A DNA stretch of 64,000 nucleotides from Paulownia fortunei. Lineage: Eukaryota; Streptophyta; Magnoliopsida; Lamiales; Paulowniaceae. The position numbers were made by a program, and so were the translations under genes. Positions 46,483-59,860 of this stretch are shown here, one piece after another (within the stretch, counting starts at the first letter, position 1; every line of letters begins with the position of its first letter). The notes under the pieces are model-generated. The model saw nothing but the letters and a program-made list of their open reading frames with translations, ran no database searches and was not told the origin of the DNA. The stretch lies in the NCBI GenBank assembly GCA_019321725.1, contig CM033114.1:17154278-17218277 (forward strand). Reading direction: 5' to 3'.

Positions 46483-49400
46483 ATGGGAATTCCGGCGAGA
46501 AGAAGCGGAGGAGGAGTTGTCGGAGGAGTGGTGGGGGTGGATATGCTGAGTGAGAGAGCAGCGCAGATGAGAGAGGCTCTGGTCAAGAGCCAGTCCATCA
46601 CAGACAATATGGTCTCCATTTTGGGTTCCTTTGACCATCGCCTCTCCGCTCTTGAAACCGCCATGCGTCCCACCCAAGTACAGATCTTCTTTCCTTTTCT
46701 CAATCTCTTGTATATTGATACTTGCTCTTTTGTTGCATTTGGGATATGGCCATTTTCTGGGTTTCGGGAGAACAGTAGTAATTAGTAATGGAACCTAAGA
46801 AAGTTTTGATCTATTCAATTGGTGCACGAATAGGTTCCCAAGTTCAAGATATCTTGATCTGCCTTTTTCTGTTACTTTTCTCTTTTGGGCAGTTTGGTGA
46901 AAACTCACATTTTTTTTGGTTGGATATTAAAACTTCATATTACTTTGGAGATAATAAGTGAAATGGAAAATGAACTAGAACGAAGATCTATTTTCTCATT
47001 TCTTATACCTTTGTGTTTTTCTTCCTTTTTAATTTTTTTTTTTTTTTTTATGATAACAGCCATTTGTAGACTGTGGAAACTAAGTGAAACGATTGATCTG
47101 ATTTCTTTTAGTGTAGTATCTCTTCTATCTAAAGTTATATGATTCAAAATTCTAATATTCTTTCTTTTGATGCTTTTAATTTTATGCCATTTTTTCTTTT
47201 TCTGATTCATTATATCTGTTCTTATTCTAATTTTTATGCTTATTTCATTTATAGGACCTGAATTTAACGTCTATACTTGCATTTGCGTCTTTTTCTTCAC
47301 TGTTGTCAATATGTGCTCAGTTTTCCACTTGTAGGTTAGTCGATTTTGTTTCAAAATAAAATTCTTTGTTTGTGATCCTTGCTTGCGAAGGTTTTTTAAG
47401 GAAACTGTGGAAACTTCATGCAAAAAGGAAAATGCAGCTGCAGCAATGCAAGTTCATAATTATTTATCTGCTTTATTCTACTTTTAGTTTGGTGCCATCA
47501 AGTACTCCCCTCCATCACAAATTGAATGTTCCTATTTTCTTTAAATGAGATGGTACTTCTTGAAAGAAAATTGTAATTTTAAGAAATAAGAAATACTTTT
47601 AGTTTGGTGCCATCAAGTACTCCCCTCCATCGCAAATTGAATGTTCCTATTTTCCTTTTTGAATGCCCATAAACAATTTCTTATTTCTTAAAATGACAAT
47701 TTTCTTTCCAGAAGTACCATGTCATTTTAATTACTGATGTGAAACCTCAACTCCATTGAAAATGGGACATTCAAATTGGGACGGTGGGAGTGTCATTTAA
47801 TGGAAACAATAAAGAATGCATTAAGTGCAAGGGTTCTTGTTTGCAGCTTTGCTTGATTAACTTTTAATATCATAAGAAGTGTAATAAATGAATCAACATA
47901 GTAAACAATTTCAAGAACATTATTGATTGGGAAACATTCAACAATTTGTAGTATGTAGAATTTCTAAATGAATTGGCCTTTGCTGTTTTTCATGATTTAC
48001 CTTGAAAATTATGAGAAATATAAGAGATGAACTTGAAAATTTACCTAACTTTGCTACTTGTGGAATACTTGTCTAGCAAATTGAGGGAATTCCTGATGCA
48101 TTTCGTCACAATTTTTTTCTGGAGTAATGATTCAACATTTTATTTCACTTTTGCTTCCCAAATTTTAGGGTTTTGTTGGAAAATCTTTTAGATGATCTTT
48201 TTTTATCAGTTTGACTTCCTTGCCTTATTATCTCGGCCTCTCTTGTCAATTTCTTAATTGATGCTCAATCTACCTTTTGTAGATTAGAACACATGCCATT
48301 AGGAGAGCTCATGAAAACATTGATAAAACTCTGAAGGCTGCTGAGGTCATATTGTCGCAATTTGATCTTTCTCGCCAGGTAAGATTCCACCTAATTTTGT
48401 TCTTGTTTGCTTGTTCTGGACTGTGTTCCATGGGAGAGATCTTGATCATCTTCTCAATAAATACTAACTGGATTATTTATGTAATAGAGCTTATCTTCAA
48501 CTTCTAATAATGAACTCATTGACATTGTGGTGTATGTTTTCCCCAGTGTGGTATAGCTTCTGGATAACTTTTATTAGCCTTCTTAATTCACATCAACAAT
48601 ATATTTGAGCTCCATGTCCTGACCTTAATGTAAGACCACTGGCTGATGTGTACATTAGGATATTGTAAACCAGCATATTATGAGGGTGAAATTGTTTGTG
48701 TTCATTGGACAACCATTTCTGTTTGATCGCTCTTTTTAGTTTGATAATTTCTCACTTTGTTAAAATCTTCATTTCACAATGATCTTTGAGATGTAAAAAG
48801 TAATGGACCTAGCTGTCAATATGTGGACAAAGTCCATGAGGAATAAAAAGAGAGATTTAAAATCATGCAATTGATTTTTGATCTCTTATGATTTCACAAA
48901 GGCATGGACCCTCACAAACAAAAGTAGAAATGCTGCTATGCGGCCCATGCTTCTAACCTTTGTCCTTTTTTTATGTTTTTATGTTGCTGTGATTGGTTGA
49001 ACAAATGTTATGTATTTGAAAGAGGAATTTGAATACTATTTTGTTTTGGTTTTATAATTGGAAAAGAAGACAGCAATACAGCTAAAAACATGTGGATAAC
49101 AAGGAAAGAGTAGAATCTTCCTGAAGGGGAGGTGGAGGTGTGGTTGTAATCATATAGGGCATCAAGTATGCATGGTTTGAGATATCTCAACACTTTTCTC
49201 TAAGTTCATGCTGTTGATTACTCTAGAATTTCTTACTTTCAAGGCATTTATATTTTGTTGGAGATTTTAGACAAAGAGAGTTATGAACCAAAATTGTATC
49301 AAAAGTAGTTTCTTGTTTTATGTTTTCATTTGAGGATATGAGAAAGTTGTTTTAAATGTTAAATTGACCTATATCTGGGATAATGAGATATGACAGCAAC

Positions 49401-52400
49401 AGATAAGGTTTGTGAGAAGATATGGGTTGTATGAAGTTATACAGGTTGCAAATGACACTGTTTTTGGGCCACTTTCAATGTTTTGATTTGACCTGGCCTG
49501 GTTACTGTTGAAAGTTGAAATGTTGCGTGGTTTGTATACTTTTAACTATTTTCCCTCCTTGCTTGATTTGTGAAGTAAAGTGATGTGTTGGACAGTGTGT
49601 ATCTAGCCTTTAAGAAATTACACAAATAATATTTGCTTAGATGAGTTTCTTTGAAAAATTGAAAGAAAATTTGAGAAGGTTGGCTTTTATTGTGGACATT
49701 CCCTGAAAGAAATGAAATCACTCAATATGAGGTAAAGGCTTCTGAAGAGATTCAGGACAGAGGACCTCTTTGTGTTGCTTTATAGTTATATTCTGAAGCA
49801 CAATCGCCCTAGAGCTTGTTGGCGATGAGCCCTCATTACTGACGTGCTGGACAAACCAATCAGATTATATTTTTCGATGTCAGCATGCACTCCCAAGTAT
49901 TTTTTGGTACATGCTAACTTTTGAACATTGAGAAAATGTCATTTATTCTGTTTAATATTTGACAAAATTAATGTATAAGAAGAAATACGAAGCTTGGAAA
50001 ATATTTGTTTAATTGAACTGTATAACCAAAAATATGGTTTTGTAAAGTTTTCGCTCTGCAGAAGCTTTTATATGTACATTTTTAGCTTAACTGTAATCAG
50101 GAGTTCGTAATAATTGTTCCAGTGTTGCTCCATATCTAAATTAAGCTGAATTGACCTTTTTAATATTGAACCAATAGCCTGCTAGCAACCTAAATTTGTA
50201 AATTGACTCCCTCTGAAACAGCCCCACCTATGGGCTGTAAACACTGCATGCTTCTAAAGTTTTTCAGCAGCAAAATTTGCAGAACATATGGTAACTGCCT
50301 TATTTACTTCATCCCCACATTTTTTTCAGCATAAAAATCTACAGCACATATGGTAACAGCACAAAAAAAAATTATGCATCATTTTCAATCTGATCTGGTT
50401 AATAGTAATATTATACCCCCTCCATCCCAAATTTAGAGCTCTCATTTGATCCAGTATGGAGTATTAGAAAATAGTTGAAAAAATTAAATTTTTGTGTATT
50501 TTTATGCTATTGCCTGGTGTCACACCATTATTTCAAATTAGAGGGATTTTTTGGGAAAGAAGTTCCATTTCAGGAAATGGAGCCTTATTTTTGGATATCC
50601 CAAAAAGAAAGTAGGAGCAATGAATTTGGTCAGAGGGAGTATATTAAAAAATAATTTTTAATTATGCACACATTGAGTGTGTTTGACTGGAAGTCTTTAT
50701 CATGAGAGAGGTATGTTCTTGAGGGTTCTATTGGATAACTGACTTATCTTTCTTAAATATGAATGGTACTACATTAGTTACTTTTTTCTCCTTAAAGTTC
50801 TCTTCACAAGATAGGATATATTTTGTAATAAATGTATTTAGAGAGAGGTTTGATTTCCATGCCACTTTGTGCAGTGGTGAGGCCAAAATGTCCCTGCTAT
50901 AAATGCACCTCCAAAACATTACTTTTTTCTTATTCTGTGACTTTAATCTACTCCATCTTTGCTGGTGACCTTCCACCATGCTTGGCTACTCCAAATTATG
51001 GAGTCAATGCCTATTTTTTCTCTCCTTGACTAGAAACTTAGAAATCTATCACTTATTGTTACTTGTCTTTACTTTCTTTCAGAGGATGATATGTGAAAGA
51101 TGTCTTTCAAACTTTTTGAGTGATGACCTGTGCGATGACTCAGAATTATTTTACTGGGAATATTGGCAATGGTTTTGAATTTATGCTCTCTTTGATGCAT
51201 ATTACGATTATTAGATGATGATCAGTTGAATAGAATTATAAGAAATTGAATAGTGAAAATAAATTGATATCATTTGGAATAGGATTACAATCCAGTTATT
51301 GAAATTAGGTTATCTGAGTAAGTGTTAGGAAGATCATGTAAAAAATTTATTTTTTGAATCTATGTTGAAAACGAACCCTTAAACACGCTCACTGACTAAG
51401 CCAAATTTACAGAAGAATGTACTTTTATCCTAATTTCATTTGCCAATGGATTACTTGTTCCATATTTAAATATGATCTGAGGACATGGACTTTATACCAA
51501 CATAGGTTTTGATTTAACAGGATTCAAGGAAAACAAGAGACGGTTTAGTTATCAGGATTTTGTTAAAATGAAGGCTTTTATTAAAAAAATTTCAGTTGCA
51601 GGGAGGTAACCTGCCGCTTAGAAAATTCATAAGGGTTTTAAAATCAAGATTCCCTTTTATACTGGAATATATCCTTCCTCCACTGTCTAGGATCACGATT
51701 GATTATTTGTGGAACACTGCTTTTCATGTTGTTCTCAAATCTATATTTTTTGTTGACATCTGTCTACATTTTAATTATCTATTTTCTGTAGGCTGAGGCT
51801 AAAATACTTAAAGGGCCACATGAGGACCTAGAGAGTTATCTTCAAGCAATTGATCAACTAAGGAACAACATTCAATTTTTCAGCAACAACAAAAGTTTCA
51901 AGAGTAGTGATGGAGTGCTCAACCACACGAATAACTTACTTGCCAAGGCTATATCGAAGCTGGAAGAGGAGTTCAAACAACTTTTGTCATCTTACAGGTT
52001 TGTTTTTTCATTTTTTGTGGCATTACACTGATATTCTTGTCATATATTCTTTTCCTATGTCTGAAATGTGTCTTGGATTGAGCACATCCACACACATAAT
52101 TATTGAGATAACGGGTTATTGTGCTAATCAGCTTTAACTTAGCATAATCTCATACTAACTATGAGGTATTTTCATTATTGCTCTATGCCTTTTGGGCTGG
52201 TATATGTTCCTGTGAATGGCTGTTATTGCAATGTATGAAGATGAGAAAATGGTCTGCTGTTAATTGGTTATAGTTGAGGCACCATAGTTAGTATTAACCT
52301 AAATATATTCATATAATGCATACTTTATGCAAAGGATTAGTATGTAACTGTCTTGTTGGTTATACTAATATAAAAATAGCTCAGTCCACATCAAATAAAC

Positions 52401-55400
52401 TGAACTACTTGTATTAATTTTGATATCATCAAGTCTACAGTTTTATATATATCCTTAAAATCTATATCGGTTATAGCATAGTCAATGTAAAGTTATTAAA
52501 ACTCATAATGAACATGCGCTGCATAATTTCAATAAAAAGAAGTAACTATCTCTTCCGAAAGTATTCTAACATAACATGTTAAGTTCTCTATTGGCCTATG
52601 TTAAACCTCATAGAGGATGGTTTTCATGATTTAGCATACTTGAGTGATTGATTATGCTCTTTAACTGATGACTAGCTAGAGTTCATTCCTTGGACCCCCT
52701 TTTTCTCTTATCTTTCAGGTTCATGAATATGTCATACTGGTTTTTCTTGTAAGCTCATTCACTATATATGAACCAAGTATATTGCACTATTCGCTTGTGT
52801 GTTAGTTTAATGTACTCTAAATAGAATTCTCATTTTTTCAGCAAACCTGTTGAACCTGAACGGCTTTTTGAGTGCCTCCCCAATTCTATGCGACCATCAT
52901 CAGGATCACCTGGAGATTCTAGCAGCAAGATTCCATCATCGAATAGTCATTCCGATCATCAAAACAGTTCCACAGAAAATTCCGTATATACTACACCAAC
53001 TCTAATTCCACCTCGAATTTTGCCTTTGTTGCATGATTTAGCACAACAGATGGTTCAAGCGGGGAATCAACAGCAGTTACAAACAATATACAGGTAAATA
53101 TCTCTATTTTCTGCTTAGGAGCTGGTGTGGTGGTAAAAACTTTTGCTTTTCATGTTCTTTTGGGAGCCCATTTGGTCCTATATAACTAACTTCAGAATCA
53201 TAAGTTGGTCTAAGAGTGACTCAAAATTGATACGGTCAGATAGAACATCAACATTGTTTGGTTTGGCTATTTCTCTGACCTTAATTGGCTTCTGTGTCCC
53301 TTCATGTTTTCTTGTAAGATTCGGCATTTGAGGTTTTAATTTCACAGGTCTAGTCACTTCTAGCCATTGACATGCCAATAGTGATTAGGGTTCTGAAAGG
53401 CCTGAAGAGAGTCAGTTGTCCACTCTTTCTGTGAGGCTATATTTGCTTCTGCTATTCTTCTGGAGATGTGCACTTTATGTATCCTATTTCTTGCAATGAG
53501 AGATCCAAAAGCAGCTTGTCAGTTTGAATTGACCCCTAGCCATCTTTATGTCTAGGCTTCATTCAACAGTACAGTTTATTTGGTTGTTGTGCTTCTCTGA
53601 CTTGAAGGCTGCTATAATGCCATATTGCCAATAAGGGTGCTTTGAAGGCTCTATCCTGCTTTTGGTAAATTCCCCTATTTTATCGAGCTGTTTTCTAATG
53701 AAATCAGAATCTCTTCTACTTTTAGGCTGCCGAATTTTACATGTCTTATAATAAAGATTTGTCTCTGATAACACATGTATTTATTACGACTTGTAGTATT
53801 GAAGTTGCCTTGTATTTTGGGGCTCCGAATTTTTTTTCATTATTGTTTAAGGGATTGAGCTTCAGTTCTAAGACTTTTGTATGAGACACGCAACAACGTC
53901 AATTTTATAATAGAGAATGTGTGAAAACCTTGAAGTGTAAACTTAGGAAAGAGATTGATGTAATCACTACTTTGGATTTTCAGTACTCAAGTTTATATTG
54001 CTTATACCTAATCGGTGTGATGCTGAAGTCGGTTATGACTTGAGAAACTCTTTCTCTTAGATTCTTTTATGCTACCTGAGGATAACTTTGTCATAGCTTA
54101 TCCTGCTTCCTTTTTGAAAGTTATATTCACAATTATTGCTATTAGGATTTTGAGAAAGTTTATGGTCATTGAGTCTGCAGTATGTATTATTTCAAGTATG
54201 AATCAGAATTCTGAAATCTGTGAGAATCACTAGACCATAACGTGTAGCTGCTAGATTTCATGGGAATCTTTGCTCTTCTTAACGACCATATGTGTCAAAT
54301 AGATCTTTTATGTTAAACTAACTTTTGATGGTTGTGTAAGAGAAACTGCAATCCTCAAGTATTCAAGCATATGAGTAATTTTCTTCTCCAAGATTTTGCT
54401 ATCTTCAAGAGTGGGGATCCTTTGTAATTTGTAGAGCCTTCAGTACTTAGTAAAGGGTCATAAGCTTTGGTTTGAAGAGGTTTATCCATGGTATGGAAGC
54501 TGAATTATCACTGCTTTCTTGGCTTGTTGAATCTTTGGTGGCTGGCTAATAGCATTTAAATTTCATATCATATCGGGCAATAGTTTTCTCATGTATGTTT
54601 TGCAATCATCCCCACTCCAAATTGTCGGGATAGGCAAAGTAGCTGCAAATACATGCGGGGAAATGAATTTAGATTTATCTGTTACAAATTCATGTTTTTT
54701 TTTCTTCAATATTATAAAATATGCATTGTACCATGTAGGGATATCCGTTCTGCAGTTTTAGAAGAAAGCCTTCGCAAATTGGGAGTGGAAAAGCTCAGCA
54801 AAGATGATGTCCAAAAGATGCAATGGGAAGTTTTGGAAGCTAAGATTGGGAATTGGATCCATTTTATGCGGATTGCTGTACTTTCTCTTCTTAATCAGCT
54901 CCTGCATATTTCTTTAAATTTGATTTTAAGAACTAATGTAATCATGCTCAAACAGGTCAAGTTGCTGTTTGCTGGAGAACGTAAAGTTTGTGATCAAATT
55001 TTTGAGGGCATTGATTCTCTCATGGATCAATGCTTTGCTGAAGTTACTGCTGGGAGTGTTGCAGTGCTACTTAGCTTTGGAGATGCGATTGCCAAAAGCA
55101 AGCGATCCCCTGAAAAGTTATTTGTGCTTTTAGATATGTATGAAATCATGAGAGAACTTCACTCGGAGGTTAGGAACAATTTCTTTAGAGCAATAATCCT
55201 TAGACATTATGTATGAAATCATGAGAGAACTTCACTCGGAGGTTAGGAACAATTTCTTTAGAGCAATAATCCTTAGACATGATGGGTACGGTGGTGGAAA
55301 TTCCCTTCGTTACCCTGAATTTGACTTAAAAAATGCATTTAGTATTCAAGTCTTTGAGTAGGTTCAGAAGAAAATATTTGTTGTGGTTATGTCGTTGGCA

Positions 55401-58400
55401 AATTGTTTCTTGAAATCGCAACCCATGCCAATCTATGAAGTTAATCAGTCAATGAGTGTGCTGAATTTCAAGCTACTTGCACGTGCCATCAAAATAAGAA
55501 TTTTGCGAGACATAAGTTTTTGACTGTAGTTTTATCTTTCTTGTTTCTCTCTGTGGTATGTTTTTCAGACTGTATTATGTTCTAATTGAGACCAGTTTGC
55601 ACTTATAGCTGTAACATGGGCTTGTGCAACTATATTGAGCATCCTGCTGTGGATTTTAGTTGCTTCGTGTAAATTATGACGAATTTCAGTTTGGCCTTCC
55701 ATGTGTGATCATTTACCCAATAACATAATTTTACCCTTTTCACTTATCAGTTTGGGAATAATTTTACTTTGTGGTTAAGTTTATAGTTGACAGTCAGGAG
55801 ATTCCCCTTTGCTGTGCTCCTTTGCATATATTTGCATCTACTATTGACTATTCTATCACCATCATGCACTTGACAACTGTGTTGATCTCACCTTCATTTT
55901 GCTTGACTTGTATTTAAGGCTTCATAACATTACATGACTTGAAAGAATGTTAATGAGTCATTTTTAACACAGAAACTGCATTTTGGCAGATAGAAGCACT
56001 TTTTAGAGGTAAAGCTTGCAATGAAATTAGAGAATCTGCCTTGGGATTGACAAAAAGGCTTGCTCAAACGGCGCAAGAGACTTTTGGCGACTTTGAAGAA
56101 GCAGTTGAAAAGGATGCTACTAAAACTGCTGTTGCAGATGGGACTGTCCATCCTCTGACAAGCTATGTGATAAACTATGTGAAATTCTTGTTTGAGTAAG
56201 TCAACTAACTGCATCCTAGTCATATATAGTATGCATTTGAACTTAATAATATAACAGTTTGTTAGATATTGTGGTCTTAAGTTGTGATTTATAAGTGATG
56301 GCATATCAAATGCAAAATAAGATAAACCCCTTCTCTACATTCTCACATTGGAGTGTGTTCAACTTTTATATTATAAGAGACCAAACGAGATAGTAATTAT
56401 ATCTCTTTTCATCACTTCAATGTTTATTCCACTATGTTATTGCAATACTGATATATCTGGACTTTGACTTTGTTGACCAAAAATAGAGGATTGACAATTC
56501 AAATAAGTACACTCCACATGTTTATGCTTGTAATAATAATTGTTGTAACATAATCCACTCAGTCATAGTAAAATATGATGCAGATGCACATTTAATTAAA
56601 TTGTATATTATTTTTTGACAGCAAATGTAAGTCATAACATGACCCACTTATTTATTTAAAACAAACCAAGCTATTAATTACCAAGGGAGGTACCTCTTTC
56701 TCCACTATTTGTTAAGTTTTACTTGATCGAGATTTAACTGTTTACATTACCATACTTTGATGAAGATGAGCATATTTTTTCAAAGTAGGAACTATGTCTT
56801 ATGAAATCATATTGGAAATTTATCATCCATTCTTTACCTGTCTTAAAAGACCAATTTAATGCCAATTTAGTTTCGGAAATGGAGACAGCGATGTAGTTCA
56901 ATTCTTTCAAGATTTTAGTCTGCAGAATTTTTGATTATTACTTATACAAACAACTATATGCAGTCAGATGCAGAGTTAAGATTTCACCTTTGTTTAACAA
57001 AATAAAGAAAACAATTCACTCTATTTTTTTTTTCTTTTATTTGATGCAAATAAGTCACATTGAATGGGTAAGCCCTTTTTTTCTTTTAAATCAAAAGCAA
57101 AATATGATATATTTTTTGTCTGATTTGCTGAATGATCCATACTTCATCCATTTCAAATTGCTTCCTAATTCTTTATCTCTAAATTAGTTATTAACCAACA
57201 GTTTTCCCAATTGTTTATGTCCTTTTTTCTCTCGAAGTGTTTTCTCCCTTGAATTACCAGCTCTAAGAGAAATATATATAGATTGGGTCATAAGATACAA
57301 GTACCTAGCACAAATTTCTTGATTCATTTTTATTGCATTTAACTGAACTGTTATAGAACCTACTCTTTAAAGCAGGTAAATATTTTTTAGCTTATCTCGA
57401 GCTGTAAGAATGTATTCTTTCTTCTTTTGATGCAAATAGGTGCAGTAATAAGAATGTAAGTAGTCATTGTGTTCTTTATCGTTTTCCAGCTACCAATCGA
57501 CACTGAAGCAACTTTTCCAAGAATTTGAAACTGGAGATGACTCAAATTCTCAGCTAGCTGCTGTTACAATGCGAATAATGCAGGCTCTTCAAACCAACTT
57601 GGATGGGAAATCTAAGCAATATAGAGATACCTCTCTGACTCATTTGTTTCTTATGAACAACATTCATTACATGGTCAGATCGGTCCGCAGGTTTGTTAAT
57701 GTCTCACTTATCTATAGATTTTGCCACATTGCTAGCTGATGCTTTTGCTTGTTAAAATTCTTCCTTGTTTGCTGGTTGCTTTCAGGTCTGAAGCCAAAGA
57801 TTTGTTAGGGGACGATTGGGTTCAGAGACATCGGAGAATTGTACAGCAACATGCAAACCAATACAAGAGAATTGCTTGGGCAAAGGTCTTGCTTTGTTTT
57901 CCATTTATGATGCACATTAGTTAATCAGAAATTGATTATTTATAGCTCCCGCTAATGCTTCCTATGAGGATCCCAATTCCTTGGGATCTGCACTGCATGT
58001 GTGTTCCAGTATTGTTTTGATGATAGCTATAAATAATATGCTGTATTTGGCTGATATTTTGTCTGAGTGGTGGCCAATTGACTCCTCCAGATCTGTATGT
58101 GTTTGAGCTTTTATATTTTCATCTGATCCCTCTTGCATTCAAATGCTTGAGCGTGCAGATTCTGTCAGATCTATGCATGTGTGCGTGTGCACGGTTGTGA
58201 ACATTACCATGCAAACACACGCACATGCCCCAACATCATTTCTGGTTCAATGTGAAATTCTCACTGTTGATTATAATGCTAATATTCCCTGTGGTTATAA
58301 ATTTTGGTATAATGTGAAAATTTCAAGAGTTTGAGTGGTTTAAATTTTGAAATATTTACCGATGTTTATAAAAGTGACGCATAAGGTGAAGCCACTCTTC

Positions 58401-59435
58401 GTGGGCACTGGCTAAAACTTTATGGTGTCACTGCTATTTAGAATAATTGATTGCAAGGAAATTGTTAATGAAAATATACTTGTCATAAAATAGCACAGCA
58501 ATATTTCATATAGGAGCGACCTGCATTTCAAGCACTTAATGACCAATGATCCAATCAGTTCACCTGCTAGATTGATTTTTTTCTTTGTTAGTGATAGAAA
58601 AAGCTCATAGATGCTTAGGCATAGGAATGCACTATCCTTTTTTTCTTCTTCAGATGGTTAGAATAGTTATACGGATTCTATTAACTTCAAGTCTCTTATA
58701 CATTTGATCAAATGTTTTTCTTAATTTCTATGATGTTGCTAATATGTGTCACTCTTTAGTGGATTGAATAAAATAATCACTTTGTAGGAAACTTGCTGAC
58801 AGGTCTTAGAAAAAATTGCCAAAGTACCATCTAAATTTTAACCCTTTGCCTTTTCTTCCACAGATTCTGCAGTGCCTCTCTGTTCAAGGCCTAACATCAT
58901 CTGGAGGTGGTAGTGCTGTTAGTGCTGATGGAGGAAATAGTAGTGGAGTTTCTAGAGCAATCATTAAGGACAGGTTTTTTGAATTGTTAATTCCTGAAAA
59001 TATTCGTTGCTATTTGGCTTGTAGTTGTTGACTTGTTAGTCATTTGACTAAATTATTGTGTGTATCTTCTAGATTGAAGACATTTAATATCCAATTTGAA
59101 GAGCTTCATCAAAGACAATCTCAATGGACAGTTCCCGACACTGAGCTTCGAGAATCTCTGAGGCTTGCTGTTGCTGAAGTTTTGCTTCCAGCATACCGAT
59201 CTTTCATTAAACGGTTTGGGTAGGTGCTCAGGTCCCTTTTAATAATTACCACATTTCTTCTTTCGTGTATTTAAGTATATTCTGCTGACACCGAGATGTC
59301 CTTTTGGCATTTAACAGGCCTTTGGTTGAGAATGGTAAGAACCCCCAGAAGTACATTAGATACACCCCAGAGGATCTTGAACATATGCTTGGTGAATTTT
59401 TCGAGGGCAAGACCTTAAATGAGCCGAAGCGTTAG
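46483..59435 (+). CDS. EXO70A1: Exocyst subunit EXO70A1, 12 exons
   Basis: Subunit of the exocyst, which tethers secretory vesicles to the plasma membrane. The A1 clade serves polar secretion and auxin-carrier recycling in plants (family knowledge). Exons: 46483-46677, 48283-48378, 51792-51997, 52842-53093, 54739-54877, 54956-55168, 55990-56195, 57490-57690, 57786-57885, 58864-58973, 59073-59219, 59318-59435. All introns are GT-AG, and phases join to 660 residues, slightly longer than the roughly 640 usual. The N-terminal coiled-coil region has LSERAAQMREALVKSQ and GSFDHRLSALETAMRPTQ. The C-terminal Exo70 domain has WEVLEAKIGNWIHFMRIA, HLFLMNNIHYMVRSVR, DDWVQRHRRIVQQHA, VPDTELRESLRLAVAEVLLP and PLVENGKNPQKYIRYTPEDLE. 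The start is the first ATG of the reading frame. Ser-rich linker residues in exon 4 and a Gly/Ser loop in exon 10 are variable parts. A 73-bp duplication sits across the exon 6 donor. Confidence 0.97.
47479..47792. mobile_element. Stowaway-like MITE with duplicated left end (EXO70A1 intron 1)
   Basis: The left end TACTCCCCTCCATCACAAATTGAATGT at 47503 pairs with the inverse of ACATTCAAATTGGGACGGTGGGAGTG ending near 47792. A 61-bp direct repeat (47479-47539 and 47594-47654, one difference) includes 24 bases outside the element (TACTTTTAGTTTGG...) plus the first part of it. Inside, GGTACTTCTTGAAAGAAAATTG (47552) pairs with the inverse of CAATTTTCTTTCCAGAAGTACC (47697). Non-coding. Confidence 0.75.
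48379..51791 (+). other. EXO70A1 intron 2 (3.4 kb)
   Basis: The longest intron of the gene. No second coding sequence recognised; it holds the MITE at 50414-50641. Open frames inside (for example 50832-51178) lack domains. Confidence 0.6.
50414..50641. mobile_element. Stowaway-like MITE in EXO70A1 intron 2
   Basis: Left end TACCCCCTCCATCCCAAATTT and right end AATTTGGTCAGAGGGAGTA form inverted repeats of the Stowaway kind, with TA at both ends. 228 bp, no coding capacity. Confidence 0.75.
53094..54738 (+). other. EXO70A1 intron 4 (1.6 kb)
   Basis: No gene. A phrase at 54608-54640 (CATCCCCACTCCAAATTGTCGGGATAGGC) resembles the 3' part of plant SINE/LINE retroposons, and 53120-53140 (GCTGGTGTGGTGGTAAAAAC) resembles a tRNA-derived A box. 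The two are too far apart to call one element. Confidence 0.4.
55135..55280 (+). repeat. 73-bp perfect tandem duplication across the exon 6 donor
   Basis: 55135-55207 and 55208-55280 are identical. Each copy holds the last 34 bases of EXO70A1 exon 6 (ending CACTCGGAG) plus the donor GTTAGG and 33 more intron bases, so there are two identical donor sites, at 55169 and 55242. Use of the first gives the normal protein; use of the second reads into a stop (TGA at 55214-55216). Confidence 0.97.
56196..57489 (+). other. EXO70A1 intron 7 (1.3 kb)
   Basis: AT-rich, no gene or clear element. Confidence 0.6.
57886..58863 (+). other. EXO70A1 intron 9 (1.0 kb)
   Basis: No gene. Contains a short near-duplicate of CCTGCATTTCAAGC/CTGCACTGCATG words but no defined element. 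An open frame at 58143-58334 lacks a domain. Confidence 0.55.
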
Positions 59436-59860
59436 ATTTTGATTCAGCTCTGCTCATCAGATAGGCTTTGTTGGCCTCGGCTTTCAGAATAGTTGCCACC
59501 TTTCAGATGTCTCAGAGACTACATTTACACCTCTTTCCAGTTTATCCCAGTTGGTTGGCAGGTGTTCTTGCTGTGCCAGATGTAGGATACCACCTATATG
59601 ATCATTTTGGTCCTTGCTATAAGCAGAAGAATAATGTCAACAAAAAATTAGGGTCGTCTTGGAAGCATTTGGCTTGTAAAATGTCAATAATATGGGTTCT
59701 TGTACATCCTTTGCCATTTACCTTATCCATTGTGAAGAATTTGCAACTGTTTACTTTTAATTTTGTATAGCTAAGTGTTTTACAAATTACTTGTTCTTTG
59801 ATGGACAATGTCTTGTAAGGTGGACGTCTTTTCAAATCTATTTGCTGTTGTCTTGATACT
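59436..59860 (+). other. EXO70A1 3' untranslated region (inferred)
   Basis: Balanced composition directly after the stop codon, unlike the AT-rich DNA beyond 60000. No single strong poly(A) signal can be chosen; AATAAT-like words occur near 59632 and 59687. Confidence 0.5.

Noticed and set aside
53107..54650. SINE in EXO70A1 intron 4
   Set aside because: An A-box-like and a retroposon 3'-end-like phrase exist, but 1.5 kb apart with no B box between them at the right distance.
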